The position numbers and the translations under genes were made by a program. The notes under the pieces were generated by a model, which worked only from the letters and a program-made list of their open reading frames with translations, searched no databases and had not been told where the DNA came from. From positions 231,759 through 295,758 of the forward strand of contig JAWRVZ010000178.1 of NCBI GenBank assembly GCA_037043235.1: 64,000 nt of DNA. Reading direction: 5' to 3'. Positions 1-12,300 of the stretch are shown here, one piece after another. This stretch comes from Rhodeus uyekii. Taxonomy: Eukaryota; Chordata; Actinopteri; Cypriniformes; Acheilognathidae. How positions within the stretch are numbered: the first letter of the stretch is position 1; each line of letters starts with the position of its first letter.

Positions 1-1730
1 GCTAGATTAATTAAACTGTATGAAATGCGATCAGCAGTTATAATGATAAAAATACTTAATTTTAAGTAAGATAATATTAAACTGGAATATTTTTAAAGAA
101 ATTAAAACTTTGTATTAATGCATTAAAGGGTTAGTTCACCCAAATATTATCCCATAATTTACTCACTCAAGCCATCCTAGATGAGTATGACGTTCTTTCA
201 GCCAAACACAATAGTTACATTGACCAATATCCTGGCTCTTCCCAGTTTATAGTGGGTAGTATAATGGGAGTAAATGGTACCCTAGATTATGAAGTCCAAA
301 AAAAAAAAAAAACCACATCCATCTATCATAAAAGTAATCCATACGGCTCCAGGGGATAAATAAAGGTCTTCTTGTTTTTCCGGTAATGGTCATATATGAG
401 CCCAGTTCCGGTGGAAGTGTGACCTCTAATACGACATAAAACGTAGGATGTAGGAGTAGCTTGTAGGAACTTAGGTGAGGGTAAATGCGGAATTAAGGGA
501 GTAAATTGTGAGATAATTTCATTTTTGGGTAAACAAATATTTAAACATTCATTGCAATTTAATTAATAAATACTTTGTTGTCTGTCATATTTTCAATTAA
601 TGTCGGATGGTCTAATGTTAATGTCCCAAGTCAAACTAAGACATTAAACAAGGTGTCTGATTGACATGAATAACAGCTAACACCAGCATTTTCCTAAAAC
701 TTGTCATCATGCGCAGAAACACTAAATCGTGCTGTGTTAAAAGGGATAAAAACTAATGCTCATACTAAATTTAAGTTAAAATGTATACTATTTATACTAA
801 TTTTACAAAGAAACAAGTTTTATAATTATATTCGTAGAACTATAACAACCCTAATGCACACAAACATTAAAAATCAATATTAAATCATAAACATTGTTGT
901 TTATTAATACATTAAAATGAATCTACAAAAAGTAGATGATAATACTGCCAATACTGTGCCAAGTATTGGCACAGCCGAACTCTGAAAAACTACAAACTGC
1001 CCACTAGCATGATTTTAAAGACCCCATGACATAAAGTTTTTAGCTTTAAGATATGTGTATTAACTTTGAAGTCATCTATGTTATTAGTCTACTCCAAATG
1101 TCTGCCGCATTAACCTCCAGCACCTGTACACAAATGTTTTTCTCTGCATTAAAATCAACCAAAAATTGTTCTAGGACATGGATTTGGTCCATGGACCAAT
1201 CAAATGCTCTCTAGAATAAGAATGTCCATCCATTTACTGACTAAATCAGTAATTGGCAAATAAGTCTTCACAGATATGATGTTTACTAAATGCCAAAGCA
1301 GAGCCTGGATAACATGCATCAAGACAGGAAGGAAAACTCTAAGCTTGTCTGAGCCATTTCATGGGGTTTTTAAATGCATTGGTGTAACACATTAGACACA
1401 TCACAACAAACAAAAAAGCAACAACCAGCTACACATGCATTTTAAATGTGTTAAAATACACATTTTGGAAATAAAACCTGATAAAACATGACATTAAGTC
1501 CCTGAGAGCTGGAGGATGTTTCCATCAGTCTATCTGAGACAGTAAAGAACAACAGCTGTGTAAGATGGATGACATCAGCTACAGAAACGATCATCGAAAG
1601 CTGGGCTCAACAATATACCTTAACCTCAGCAAGCCAGCGATGGGTATCCTTTAGCAGTCCTGGAGTGAAGGTAATGGCCTGCAACACGAAATATAGACAT
1701 GGTTTTGCTATACAAATAAATATATATATA
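1..1730. other. CEP128 3'-side intron or distal sequence, mostly unrecognised
   Basis: AT-rich non-coding DNA with no exon I can support. Bases about 125-420 resemble a common cyprinid dispersed repeat (opening TTAAAGGGTTAGTTCACCCA-like, then TACTCACTC), badly diverged. The rest holds nothing I recognise. Confidence 0.4.
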
Positions 1731-2573
1731 TGGGCCATTCAACAGAATTGGTGACAATTGCTGTCCCCCATCCAAAAAAACACATTTGACAAGCATTTAA
1801 ATATTCAAATCTTAGATTTTTACTAAGATAGATCCTTAAATGATTTATTGAAACGCACAATAATATTTAAAAGCTTTATATTTATAATATCCCCATGTAT
1901 TGGGTACTTTCAATTAGGAGGTGACTGTCCCAAACCCTTACATGTAAATTTAAAATTGTGAAAATGATATTTAAATATTTTTTGCAATTTTTTCGATTCT
2001 TGTTTTTAAACGCATCTTTTTGTTTTGTTTTTAAAAAAAGTACAATTGTTTTTATTTTATTTTTAAATCATGAATTTTTATGTAAAAAAACATGTCCCGT
2101 ATTTTCATGTCACTACCAAAACACTGAATGTTTTAGTCCATTGGCTGAGACTGATTTTACCCACACTCCTACATTTTTGATCAGGAAATATTCCTATGTC
2201 CCTCTCTCTCATATGCTATATGGTGAGTAGATTGATCCCATCATTTTGAGGTAAATGTGTTCTAAAGTCTGAAAATCTGTGTGTAACTTTAAGGAATGTC
2301 ACTACCAAACATTTTTTCTGCTATTAAAAAAACTTTTTGGGACGTTAATCCATAAAATTTAGCTTTTATATGTGTACCACTGTTCTGACCAGTGATTGCT
2401 AACCATGTGCTGATTTGCATCTTCGAGCTAGGCTCAAAATTATCTAAAATTGTCACTACCAAAACAGTCACGATCGAAACATGTCTTGAAGTTTCGGTTG
2501 TGACATTATTGCTTTGGTAGTGACAAAAGGGAACACATAATGCTTTATTAATCTGGAATAAACAACATTTTTG

Positions 2574-2775
2574 TACACTGTAAAAAATCCAACTTATGTT
2601 TTGTATGACAAATTCAGCTTTTAAAGATTAATCAACTATTTAATTGGAAAAAAAGTTGAGATAACTCAAACAAAGTTTGTACAACTATTGGCCCTAAGTT
2701 GAGAAACCTCAAAAATGTTCTGCAGCTGGTTGCCTTTCACTTTTTTTTTTAAACCTTCTTTTTTTTTACAGTGTA
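2574..2775. mobile_element. Small MITE with ACTGTAAAA-type inverted ends
   Basis: GTACACTGTAAAAAA at the left and TTTTTTACAGTGTAC at the right form an inverted pair around about 200 bp. The body contains GTTGAGATAACTCAA and AAGTTGAGAAACCTC. Such elements are common in fish genomes. It sits within the larger TIR element. Confidence 0.55.
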
Positions 2776-2883
2776 CAGTTATGCAAATCATTACTACTGT
2801 AGTATGTTTTAGTAGTGTTTTAGTATGCAAGTTAAAATTATGTAATGTGATAAGGTTACAATTAAGGGTGCAGTCAATGAACA

Positions 2884-2949
2884 TGTATGTAACATATGTA
2901 ACATATGTAACATATGTAACATATGTAACATATGTAACATATGTAACAG
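2884..2949. repeat. Nonamer microsatellite (ACATATGTA)n
   Basis: About seven tandem copies of a 9-bp unit, each containing the palindrome CATATG. It runs directly into a tRNA-like stretch. Confidence 0.9.
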
Positions 2950-3010
2950 TCTGACTCTCATACCAGCGGACCAGGGTTTGAGTCCCGCTTGGAACGGGCG
3001 ATTCGACCAG
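2950..3010 (+). repeat. tRNA-like SINE fragment
   Basis: GGTTTGAGTCCC near 2976 resembles an RNA polymerase III B box (GGTTCGANTCC) and is followed by CGCTTGGAACGGG. The A-box half is missing, its place taken by the nonamer repeat, so this is a relic and not a functional tRNA gene. Confidence 0.4.
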
Positions 3011-3174
3011 GAGAGGTTATAGATAGGATGATAGCGGTGGATTGTTAGGTTGTTGTCAATAATGTTAATTTCTATGATATTAATGCCTAGAAAGACTACA
3101 AGAGAGAGACAGAGAGTGTCTCTATGTAGTTCTGGAGAATTATCTGAATGAATATATTATACACTCACCTAAAG

Positions 3175-3381
3175 CATTTTTTTCAAAGTGTGGGGGGCGC
3201 CAGAGCATGCCAGGGGAGGCGCGGAGAAGTGTAATGCCCCCCCGTAAAACAATCGCGCATCGCGTCCACCCACCGACAACAAATCGCGCATAGCGTCACT
3301 TTTTTTTTTTTGGAGGGGGGGCGGCATTGGGTGGGTTGTGTCAAAAGGGAGGCCCACTGTCTCAGACTTTGAAAACCTCTG
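3175..3381. mobile_element. hAT-type MITE inside the Tc1 terminal repeat
   Basis: A 207-bp insertion flanked by a perfect 8-bp duplication ACCTAAAG (3167-3174 and 3382-3389), which splits the left Tc1 terminal repeat. Its ends read TTTTTCAAAGTGTGG and, inverted, TTTTCAAAGTCTGAG. Confidence 0.8.
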
Positions 3382-3674
3382 ACCTAAAGGATTATTAGAC
3401 AATGACAATTTCTCATGAATGCAAGTATCTAATCAATCAATCTAATCAACATGGCAGTTGCTTCACTGCATTTAGGGGTTGGTCCTGGTCAAGACAATCT
3501 CCTGAACTCCAAACTGTCAGCGTGGCAAGTTGGTGCCAGACAGGCACATAATGCGTGAAAAAAATCTCACAAAATGAGAACATGGATCCATCATGCCTTG
3601 TTACCACTGTGCAGGCTGGTGGTGGTGGTGTAATGGTGTGGGGGATGTTTTCTTAGCACACTTTAGGCCCTTTA

Positions 3675-4089
3675 GTGCCAATTGGGCATCGTTTAAATGC
3701 CACGGCCTACCTGAGCATTGTTTCTGACCATGTCCATCTCTTCATGACCACCATGTACCCATCGTCTGATGGCAACTTCCAACAGGATAATGCACCATGT
3801 CACAAAGCTCAAATCATTTCAGATTGGTTTCTTGAACATGACAATGAGTTCACTGCACTAAAATGGCTCCACAGTCACCAGATCTCAACCCAATAGAGCA
3901 TCTTTGGGATGTGGTGGAACGGGAGCTTCGTGTCCTGGATGTGCATCCCACAAATCTCCATCAACTGCGAGATGCTATCCTATCAATATGGCCAACATTT
4001 CTAAAGAATGCTCTCAGCACTTTGTTGAATCAATGTCACGTAGTATTAAGGCAGTTCTGAAGGCGAAAGGGGGTCAAACGCAGTATTAG
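3675..4089 (+). pseudogene. Tc1 transposase, C-terminal remnant
   Basis: Contains the DDE-domain landmarks QDNAPCHKA and SPDLNPIEHLWD in two overlapping frames around 3880-3900. A frameshift there breaks the frame, and no upstream half is present. The locus cannot encode an active enzyme. Confidence 0.88.
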
Positions 4090-4754
4090 TATGGTGTTAC
4101 TAATAATCCTTTAGGTGAGTGTACGTGCTGACTGCATATGTGCAATATAATTAGTTATTTGTATTAACATAAAATGTTGAATGTCTGAATCAACTATGGC
4201 AAACTAAGTATTGGGGTCACTACCAAAACATTACTGTCACTACCGAAAATGTGCTGTCACTACCAAAACATGGAAAGTTTTGTCAAAAATAAAGTATATT
4301 GAATTATCAACTAAGACGTTATGATAGGGTTTAGTTTAATGCATATTCAACCTAACGAATCCTTAACTTTGAAATCAGTATGATAAACTTTATGCCTTCT
4401 ACAAAGAAAGATTTGTTTCAAAATACAACAAAACTCATAAATTACACTTAAAATATTATTAAATTTGTCATTTTTATTGATTTAACCTTTAAACAATTTT
4501 TTTAAATAGAAAAAATATATATTTACAAGGTTGATATAAACAAAATCTTAATAGATCATTATAAGCCTGCCTAATATATGATATATTATTGTGCTTTGGT
4601 AGTGACACATTTGGGGTGTATGAAAATATTCCAGCATTTTCTGAAAATACAATTTGAGAACTAACTCTCAATTACTAGAAATGTATACCTTGGATATTGT
4701 ACAATTTCAAAATTTCAAAACTCTGATTTGTCACCAACTCTGTAGAATGGCCCA

Positions 4755-6209
4755 TATATATATATATATATATATAGCATGGAAGTCATACAACTAGAAA
4801 TTCCGGTATAATTTGAAACTATGTAAAATTGCACATCTCTGAGGAGATTGAGAAGAAAAAAATATTCTGAATTGTTCAGGGTGAGCTTTCTCTGATGTAT
4901 TGTGAGATGGTGACAGACTACTGGAGGATTGTAAACTTCCCAGATCTTGGGCTCCATGGGAAAACCCCACCGCACAGATGAATCACTTTGCAAAACAAAA
5001 ATGAGCAGATTTACAAAACTCTCATTTAGAGTGATGTTTTATGCCAGAGCGAGCAAACACAGGAGGGGGTTCTGTCACCTTTAAAAAAAAAAAAAGAATT
5101 AAAGTATATGGAGGTGGATTGTATTCCCCCGACAGCTCTCGCCTGTCACGATCAACGACGTTTGAATACCACCATGCCGCTTTAAACTGCTGACACAAAC
5201 ACATGATGGGGTGATTTGTCACTTTTTTTTCTTCAATCAAAGGGGGCTGCTGGCAGAAGATAAAAAGGTGTGAAGGATGCAGAAGAATGCTAAAGACTGG
5301 AATATAACATGGATGTTGACAGCTCGAGCTTGGAGCAAAGAAAGTGTACTTAAAAAAGCTTTGAGAAACAAGTACAGACAACCTGCAAGAAGCAGTGAGT
5401 GACTTCACAGCTCAGAGAGCACACTTCTGTTCATGTGGGGAGAACACTTAGCATTATCAGAGATTATCTTTTTTGATTAACATTAATGAAATGGATGGCA
5501 ACAGTTTATTACGCTGCTGTCCCTTTAATATACTAATAAAGTAATATTATGAAATATTATTACAATTTAAATTAACTGGTTCACATTATTTCTGAAATTA
5601 ACTGGTCTAGTTGTAAATATACTTAGGGGCCAAACACTAAATGGTGCGATGGCATATATTGTATCTGTTAGTTTTCTTATTAGGTATCAAACACCGAATG
5701 GTGCGATGGCACCCATTGCATCCGTTATTATCTCATTATTACGGCCCAAGCACCGAAGATGTGTGGCACCTATTGTAATCATTTTAAAATGTAATTTATT
5801 TCTGTAATTTATAATAAAATATATTTTTTTCAGGATTCTTTGACCGTCATTTAAATAAAGAAATTATTACTGATTTTTAATGTTTTCAACATTGAAATTA
5901 ATAAGAAATGATCCTGATTATCTAAAAATAGAATTGGGAACGATCACGTGTCACTGAAGATTAAAGTAATGGCAGCTAAAAAGTCAGATTTGCATCCCAG
6001 GAATAAGTTACATTTAAAATGATCTGGTTCGTGTTGTAATATATTTTATATTGTAATATTATTTTAGTATTACTGTATTTTTGATCAAATAAAGACTATT
6101 ATAAACCTTAATGTTTCCAAACTTTTGTAGCTACAAGTAAAACGGTTTATTGCTGTTTATTTGGTTAGTGCACTGTAGTGTGTATGTGTGTGTGGGCGGG
6201 ATGGGGTAC
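4755..6209. other. Unannotated stretch downstream of CEP128 exon 15
   Basis: A (TA)n run at 4755-4777 and the tandem repeat listed separately are the only recognisable features. Minus-strand reading frames exist around 5022-5408 but show no family resemblance. Confidence 0.5.
5623..5790. repeat. Imperfect tandem repeat, about 58-bp unit, three copies
   Basis: Units start near 5623, 5680 and 5739. Each has the core GGCCAAACAC/CAAACACCGAA/GGCCCAAGCACCGAAG, then TGGTGCGATGGCA-like and ATTGTATC/ATTGCATC/ATTGTAATC. GGCCCAAGCACCGAAG-type satellites are widespread in teleosts. Confidence 0.75.
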
Positions 6210-6386
6210 TTCAAGTTTAGCGGATGAGTCTTTTGACAAGAACTGGCAGGCTGAGTCAATTTGAGCCCCTATGGCATGGAGGATGGACTCCTGCTCCGTC
6301 TGGAGGCCCGTGACCCTTTCCTGCAGCTCCGCCATGGAGTGCTCTGCAGCCTGCCGCCGCTCCTCCTCCCTCTCTGTTAAATTCAC
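6210..6386 (-). CDS. cep128: CEP128 coding exon 15 (residues 744-802), last one in the window
   Basis: It encodes VNLTEREEERRQAAEHSMAE and then LQTEQESILHAIGAQIDSAC and SKDSSAKLE, very close to the family at this point. The donor is GTACCC, in phase 0. No CEP128-like exon is visible to the left, so the rest of the gene must be off the window. Confidence 0.9.
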
Positions 6387-9300
6387 CTACATAGGAGACA
6401 TTAAGAAAACATCCGAGACACTGAGATATGTGCCCAGCTGCAAGACAATAATATGTCAGATAGTAATGTGTCTTGCGTAATTTAACCTGCTTCATTGCAG
6501 TAGGCTAATAATTATATATAGTTAGCATTGCGTAAAAGACTGTAAAACATTGATGTAAATATGATACAATGATATTGCATGTAGGAATACCAATACAAAA
6601 AGCTGTATCATATTGGTTGTGATCAGGGCAAAGGTGGGTCAAAATCAATGAAATGACAGCCTGTATAATTGTTTACTACAATTTAGTTTTTAATTCCTAT
6701 TTAATCTTACTTTTATTGTATCTTTATTTTTATTTCATAAAAATGTATTTACTTGTAAAACTGAAAACCATTAAATGATTCAGAATCACATAAATACTTG
6801 ATTGAATTGAAATCTTAACAGTTATTGATAATATGGGGGGGGGGGGGGGGGGGGGTTAAACTTAAAACATTTGTAGCCTGATTTGCTTGTTAGAGAAAAA
6901 GTTATTTTTAAACTCTGGTTGATATCAACAATTTAGTTTTCATGCTGCTAAGGTCACAGTAATAAAACATCTAATTCAGGAACAGAAGCTTCCATAAAAA
7001 ATAAACACCATACAGATGCATTACATTTAAAATGCAAATACTATTAATCATTGTGGTTATTAATATCCAGGTATAAAATAAGTTTTTTGTCAAAATTGTG
7101 CAGGTAATGTTTTCTACGCTGTACAATGTAACATTCTAATTCCAGAAATGAGATCAAGCAGTTTCAGACTATATAAAGTTGTAATCTTTATTATGTTATC
7201 AATTGAAAACCACTGATTTGACATGTGAAACTGGCAGAAAATCAGTGCTACCTTCACATCCAGCTGTTTTCTGAGGGTGTGGTATTTACAGAGGAGCTGA
7301 GAATGACTTTCCTTGCTGGAGCTCAGCTGCTCCGTCAGTTTATCACATTCAGCTTTCATTTTGTCCACCTTCAGCTGCAGAGTTCTCCTCAGTTCCCCAT
7401 CTGCCACAGCTTCTGACTACACAAACAAAGAAACAATATTACCATTGTTTATATTATCATATTATATTGTTTTCTTCCCATAAGATGTAGTTCACTAGCT
7501 TGGGGGAAATTGTGATAGATTTCTAGGTGCAAGAAATCAATGTAGATTTGTAAGATTCCTAAGATCCCTCTGCACTTATCTTGTTCTCTAGTGAAAACCT
7601 GCTAATATTATTCTGTAAAGGGCTCGGTCAAGACAACAGGTTTAAATATTCAAGCCTAAAGCAAGCTTCTGTTCAAGCTGCTGTCATTCTTTCCAGTGAA
7701 ACAAAAATAAAAAATAAAATAAGTAAAAGAAAGAAAAAAAAGAAAAATCACCATTACACAGTTCTTGATAAAAAAAAACACAAAAAACTAAATAAAAAAA
7801 CCGTAGAAGTATTTCATAGTTTCATGTAAATATTGTTTAATTTTGTCAATGAATTTCCATAATTTTGTTTTTCCCCGCTGCAATCAACATATGCATGACA
7901 ACCAGCATTTTAATGCATGACATTTATGCGGTTTCTGTGCTGTATTTAAAAAAAGTATATTTTTTGTGCAGAGTTTGTACTGTATAAATAGATTTAGATA
8001 CAGAAATGAAAGATTTAGCTGTCTCTCTTTATGACTATTTTAAATCTTCTTTTCATTTATTTAAAAAAATGTATTGTGGATGCCTTGGACAAGTGGACAG
8101 TTATTAACATCAACTAAATAATTAGTGAAATAATTTTTAATTGGGGTGAACTATTCCTATAATCATAATCAAGAGGTTTCATGACTAATATTCAAACCTT
8201 AAGGTCTCTGACGAGAGTCTCCAGTTCTTCTCTCTCTCGCTGGTATAATCTCAGCATGTCATGTACATCTCTGTCCTGTTTTGCTTTGCATTCTTGCTGT
8301 GTTGTTCGGAGGTGGCTCAGCTCCTTCTGATGCACCCGCCTCTCCATGTCCAGCTGTTGTCCTAAAGATGAGCTCTCTTCCTGAGCTGCAGTGAGCTGAT
8401 TTTCTAGATCCCTCTTGGAGCTCTCTACCTCAACCAGTCTGGCAGTGAGCTCAGCTCTAGTAGCACTCAGAGTCTTGACTGAGCCCTGGAGATCCAGCAG
8501 AGATCTCTGCTCCTCCTCTCTCCTCTGCTCCTGGAGCTCCACACGCTCCTTCAGCCTGATATTCTCCTCTCTCATACGGACCTGTAAGGAGATCTGTTTC
8601 TGGGCCTCCTCTTCGTGGCCTCTCAAGCTTTCCTGAGCCTCTCGGAGCTCGAGCTCTAAGGTGACAAGCCGTGAACGAGCTTCAGCAAGATCCACATCAC
8701 AGCGGCGTATGTCCTCCTCACGCTGAGCAAGTCGTCCAAGGGCATCGGCGAGCTGTCGCCGTGCACCCTCTGCTTGCTGGATAAGAACACCTTCACGCTC
8801 TTTGTTCTGAAGATTAATTATACGCTTTTTTAAGTCACCAACAACAAAAATCTTTTTATGTCACCCAAAACTTGTGAGGTCTTACCCGTTTATCTTTATC
8901 AGTGTTGTTTCTGCTCTCCTCCTTTAGTTCCTGGAGCTCTCGCTCCAGTCTCTTGCACTTAGTCTTCCACTGTCGGACTGCTTCCTGAGCTTTAGAGCGC
9001 AGCTCCTCTCTCCTTCTCTCACTCTCCATCAGCTGAGCCTCCATACGGGCACATTCTGACCCGTGGTCTTCAGAACGAGACTGGATCTCCTTCAGCTGGG
9101 CCAACATCTTCAACTGCTGCTGCTCACGCCGCTGCAGATCTGCAGAAAGAACCTGAAGAAAGTGTAGACAGACAAAAAGAACGAACAAAATAATGAACAA
9201 AGCAGACATCTGAAAAGTTATGAACGATAACTGAATAAATATGGATAATTCCTTTTCCATCTAAATAGTTTTTATAGCTTTGACAGAGATGTGTAATTCT

Positions 9301-12300
9301 AAGCACTCATTATCAAGTACCATAAAATGTCTTCAAATATTTTGTTTTATTCAAATAGAAGAACATAATTTTCCTCCTAAATGGTGTATTTGTTTTTATT
9401 TAGCATGCAGACAGAAGGCTGGAGGCCTTGGGCATGGGCCCCAAGTGAAACAAAAAACATCAAAATGTATTTAAAATACATTTATTTCATACCAAGTATA
9501 TTACAGATCCACTATTTACTGAACTATCGCTTGAGACTTACTGATATAAATATTTTAACAAAATTCTGTTTGTCGTACTTCTTTATTGCAATATACAGTA
9601 ATAACTCGGTTTACGAGTGACTTTGTATACTGCTCAAAACTCAAGTTCATTACAGTAAATTGTCAAGTATTTTTAGAGTTTAATTGTCAATTATTAATTA
9701 GTATTTATATGAGATCTTCATGGTTATAATTTTAAAAACCAAACAAATATTTAAAATGGGCATTTACGCTCGTGTGGAACGAATCAATTGATTTTTAGTG
9801 CATTCTTATGGGGAAAATTGTTTTGATGTACAAGAATTTTGGGTTACGAGCTCGCTCATGGAACAAATTAAACTCGTAAACCGAGGTATTACTGTATTAG
9901 CAAGTACAGTATATCCGTTTAGTATATAAAAAGTGCAATTGCAGGGTATTTATATTAAGTACATAAAAATGTAAAGTATACTACAAATACATTAAGTATA
10001 AACAAATATTTCAAATAAATATTGGTATATTTATTTTTCACTAGGGTTTCTCACTGCATTTAATGAAACCTTTATGAAAAATTTAAGTTTACCAGAGATA
10101 AAATCCTGTCAAGCACTCGCACAAAACAATATCAAACACACAAACCTCAACCTGGAAAGCGAGCTGAGTTTTCTCTCTCTCTTTACGTTCTATGCATTTT
10201 TTTAGTTCTTCCATCTCACTAGAAACACTGATTCTACCCAGCTGCATCCGTAGCTCTTCAATCTCTCTCTCCAGGTCTGTGCATCCTGGCAGAAACACAC
10301 ACAGAGATATTAAACAATCCACAAAACACGCTAACCTCACCCATGTCAACATATTTTACCACTATCAAGGCTTGTGACTCCTCTATCCTGTGGTCTCCTT
10401 GCACTTCTCTGCTGAGATGAGAGTAAAGACATTTCCCTCTGCAAATCTACACGTTCCTTCTCCATCCTCAGAAGCTGAGAACGCATGTCATCCATCTGTA
10501 GGTCAGCAGCACACACAGAGATTCAAAAATAAAACATGAGAGAAAGATGGAGGCTTACACATGCCCTATGAAGAAAATGGATATCGTTCTGATCGGGCCA
10601 GTGTTGGATTTTCATGTGCTGCATATCTTTTCCAGCTTTGCCAATTTAAACATTTAAACACAAGAATAACTCAACTTACATACCAAGTACACATCCTGAA
10701 AGCCACAGCTGACCGCACATCAATTCTGAATTGATCTCTCTTTTACGTCTTCTTGCTTTTGAGCAGGCAATTTCACACAGAATTATGTCAAATTGCCCAT
10801 CTTGGCAAGTATCCTAGTAAACAGTCAATTGTGTGATGAATGAACGTAAAGGTCAAGAAAGAAAAACGCATGCGTGTCAGGATATTGGATCTGTTCATTT
10901 TGTCTTAGTGACAACAGCCTAATATTGTTAACATTTACTTGTTTTTATTAGTGTTTGAAATTTAAAAAGTAATGATGTGCCTTTTATGTTAAAATATTAT
11001 GTAGAATATTTTAAACTTGCATTGTTCCTGCATTCCAAGTTAAAAAAATTACTAGCCAATGGCAACTCAAAAATCAGTTTTTTCCAGACAAAGCTGAATG
11101 TCTTTTTTAATTTTTATCATAGCTTTATTGTTATTTAATTTTTTTGTGGTCCACAATTTTCCAGGCTATAGGTTTTCATTTAGGACTAGGTATTTTAATA
11201 TAATAATAGTACAGTGCAGTTCACTTATCTCGAGTCACGGTTAACTCGCCAATACTATTATGTCGACGTTTTTGAAGTGGAACCGCCAAACTCCCTATTT
11301 GTCTTATTATTTTCTTGTGGGTCATGTCGATTCTGTTATGTTACCGAAATCTAATATCTCAAGCACAAAATAGACAAATTCGACATTTTGTGACTAATTT
11401 GCATACCTAGTTCACTGCGCATGCGCGGAGTTTGCCTTGCACGTGGATCGCGGTCCGCTCACGGTTCACTCCGTCGTTGATCTCGTCTGAGGGATAACAC
11501 GCTGCAGCATCCCGCACATTTTTTGTGATTTTGTGAGCAATCTTTGTGTTTGCATTGTTGGAGAATATAATCAAGGTTTGTATCAAGAATCGAAGCTGGT
11601 TTTTGTGGTGGTTTTACGTATCCCTTTTGTTGTTAGCAAATATACACTGTACTGTGTATAAGTAATTTTTTTTAGATGAATGCCGATCGCTTCATCAAAT
11701 CGCGGCAACACTGTTGTGTAAAAAGACACCAAAAACTCAAGCATGTTCATTCTCATTTAATAACTCACATCATGTACATCAATTAATGCTCTTTTTTTTT
11801 CGTTCTTGCGAGGGTTGTTGTCTTTGGCGCTTGCAATATCACCCTGACAGCTGCGCTGATGGGCTGTCTGACCTGTCAATCATGCAAGAAGACATGATTG
11901 GCTCGGCTGCCATGAGGGCGGGCTCTTCTCGTGTCAGCTGAGGTGCTTCTTAAAGGGGGAGAAGCGCACGCTCCCAGCAGACTGCTTTTCTCTTCTGATT
12001 CTGACTTGTGTTTGTTTTTTTATTGTGTGAATTTCGTGCACAAGCACTGTGTACCGAGCTTGAACAGTTATAGATAATTGAAATCATGCAAGCAACATTT
12101 GAAAAATCGAAATGTGATCTTACACAAAAAAGTTAATCAATCTATGGGTGCGGGTTATGCCAACGATGAGCTATATGAGCGTGCGGATTATCTGCGCCTG
12201 CAGATTATATGTGGGAAAAGATATGTTAATATATGATATATGGGTTATCTCGATGCTTTTTGCAACCCCCCGAGACCGTCGAAAAATAACTCCACTGTGC

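Larger units (their letters stand above)
3162..4121 (+). mobile_element. Tc1/mariner element, internally deleted
   Basis: Ends read ACTCACCTAAAG and CTTTAGGTGAGT in inverted orientation, flanked by TA (3160-3161 and 4122-4123). The right half preserves the C-terminal catalytic part of a Tc1 transposase: frames around 3675-4089 read MPIGHRLNATAYLSIVSDHV, FQQDNAPCHKAQIISDWF and PQSPDLNPIEHLWDVVEREL. The N-terminal and middle parts are deleted and the remainder has frameshifts. Confidence 0.9.
1731..4754. mobile_element. Large TIR element with multiple copies of a 16-bp motif (family not recognised)
   Basis: The left end TGGGCCATTCAACAGAATTG at 1731 is matched in inverted orientation by the right end at 4754 (TGGGCCATTCTACAGAGTTG when reversed), both then reading GTGACAA. 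Both ends abut TA runs, so the target duplication cannot be read. Inside, TGTCACTACCAAAACA or a one-base variant recurs at 2108, 2297, 2451, 4216, 4235 and 4255, inverted at 2513 and 4595, with weaker relatives at 2467 and 2491. No transposase frame survives. It carries nested insertions at 2574-2775 and 3162-4121. Confidence 0.7.

Noticed and set aside
2950..3010. Functional tRNA gene
   Set aside because: No A box, no acceptor stem pairing and no anticodon loop; only a B-box-like stretch.
3169..3408. 79-codon minus-strand frame
   Set aside because: It lies across a hAT MITE and its target duplications, so it is a by-product of the insertion.
5022..5408. 128-codon minus-strand reading frame
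   Set aside because: No domain or repeat similarity, low-complexity stretches, and no match to the missing CEP128 C-terminus.
4755..6209. Further 3' exons of CEP128
   Set aside because: Searched by eye for the segments expected after SKDSSAKLE; no minus-strand frame with splice sites fits.
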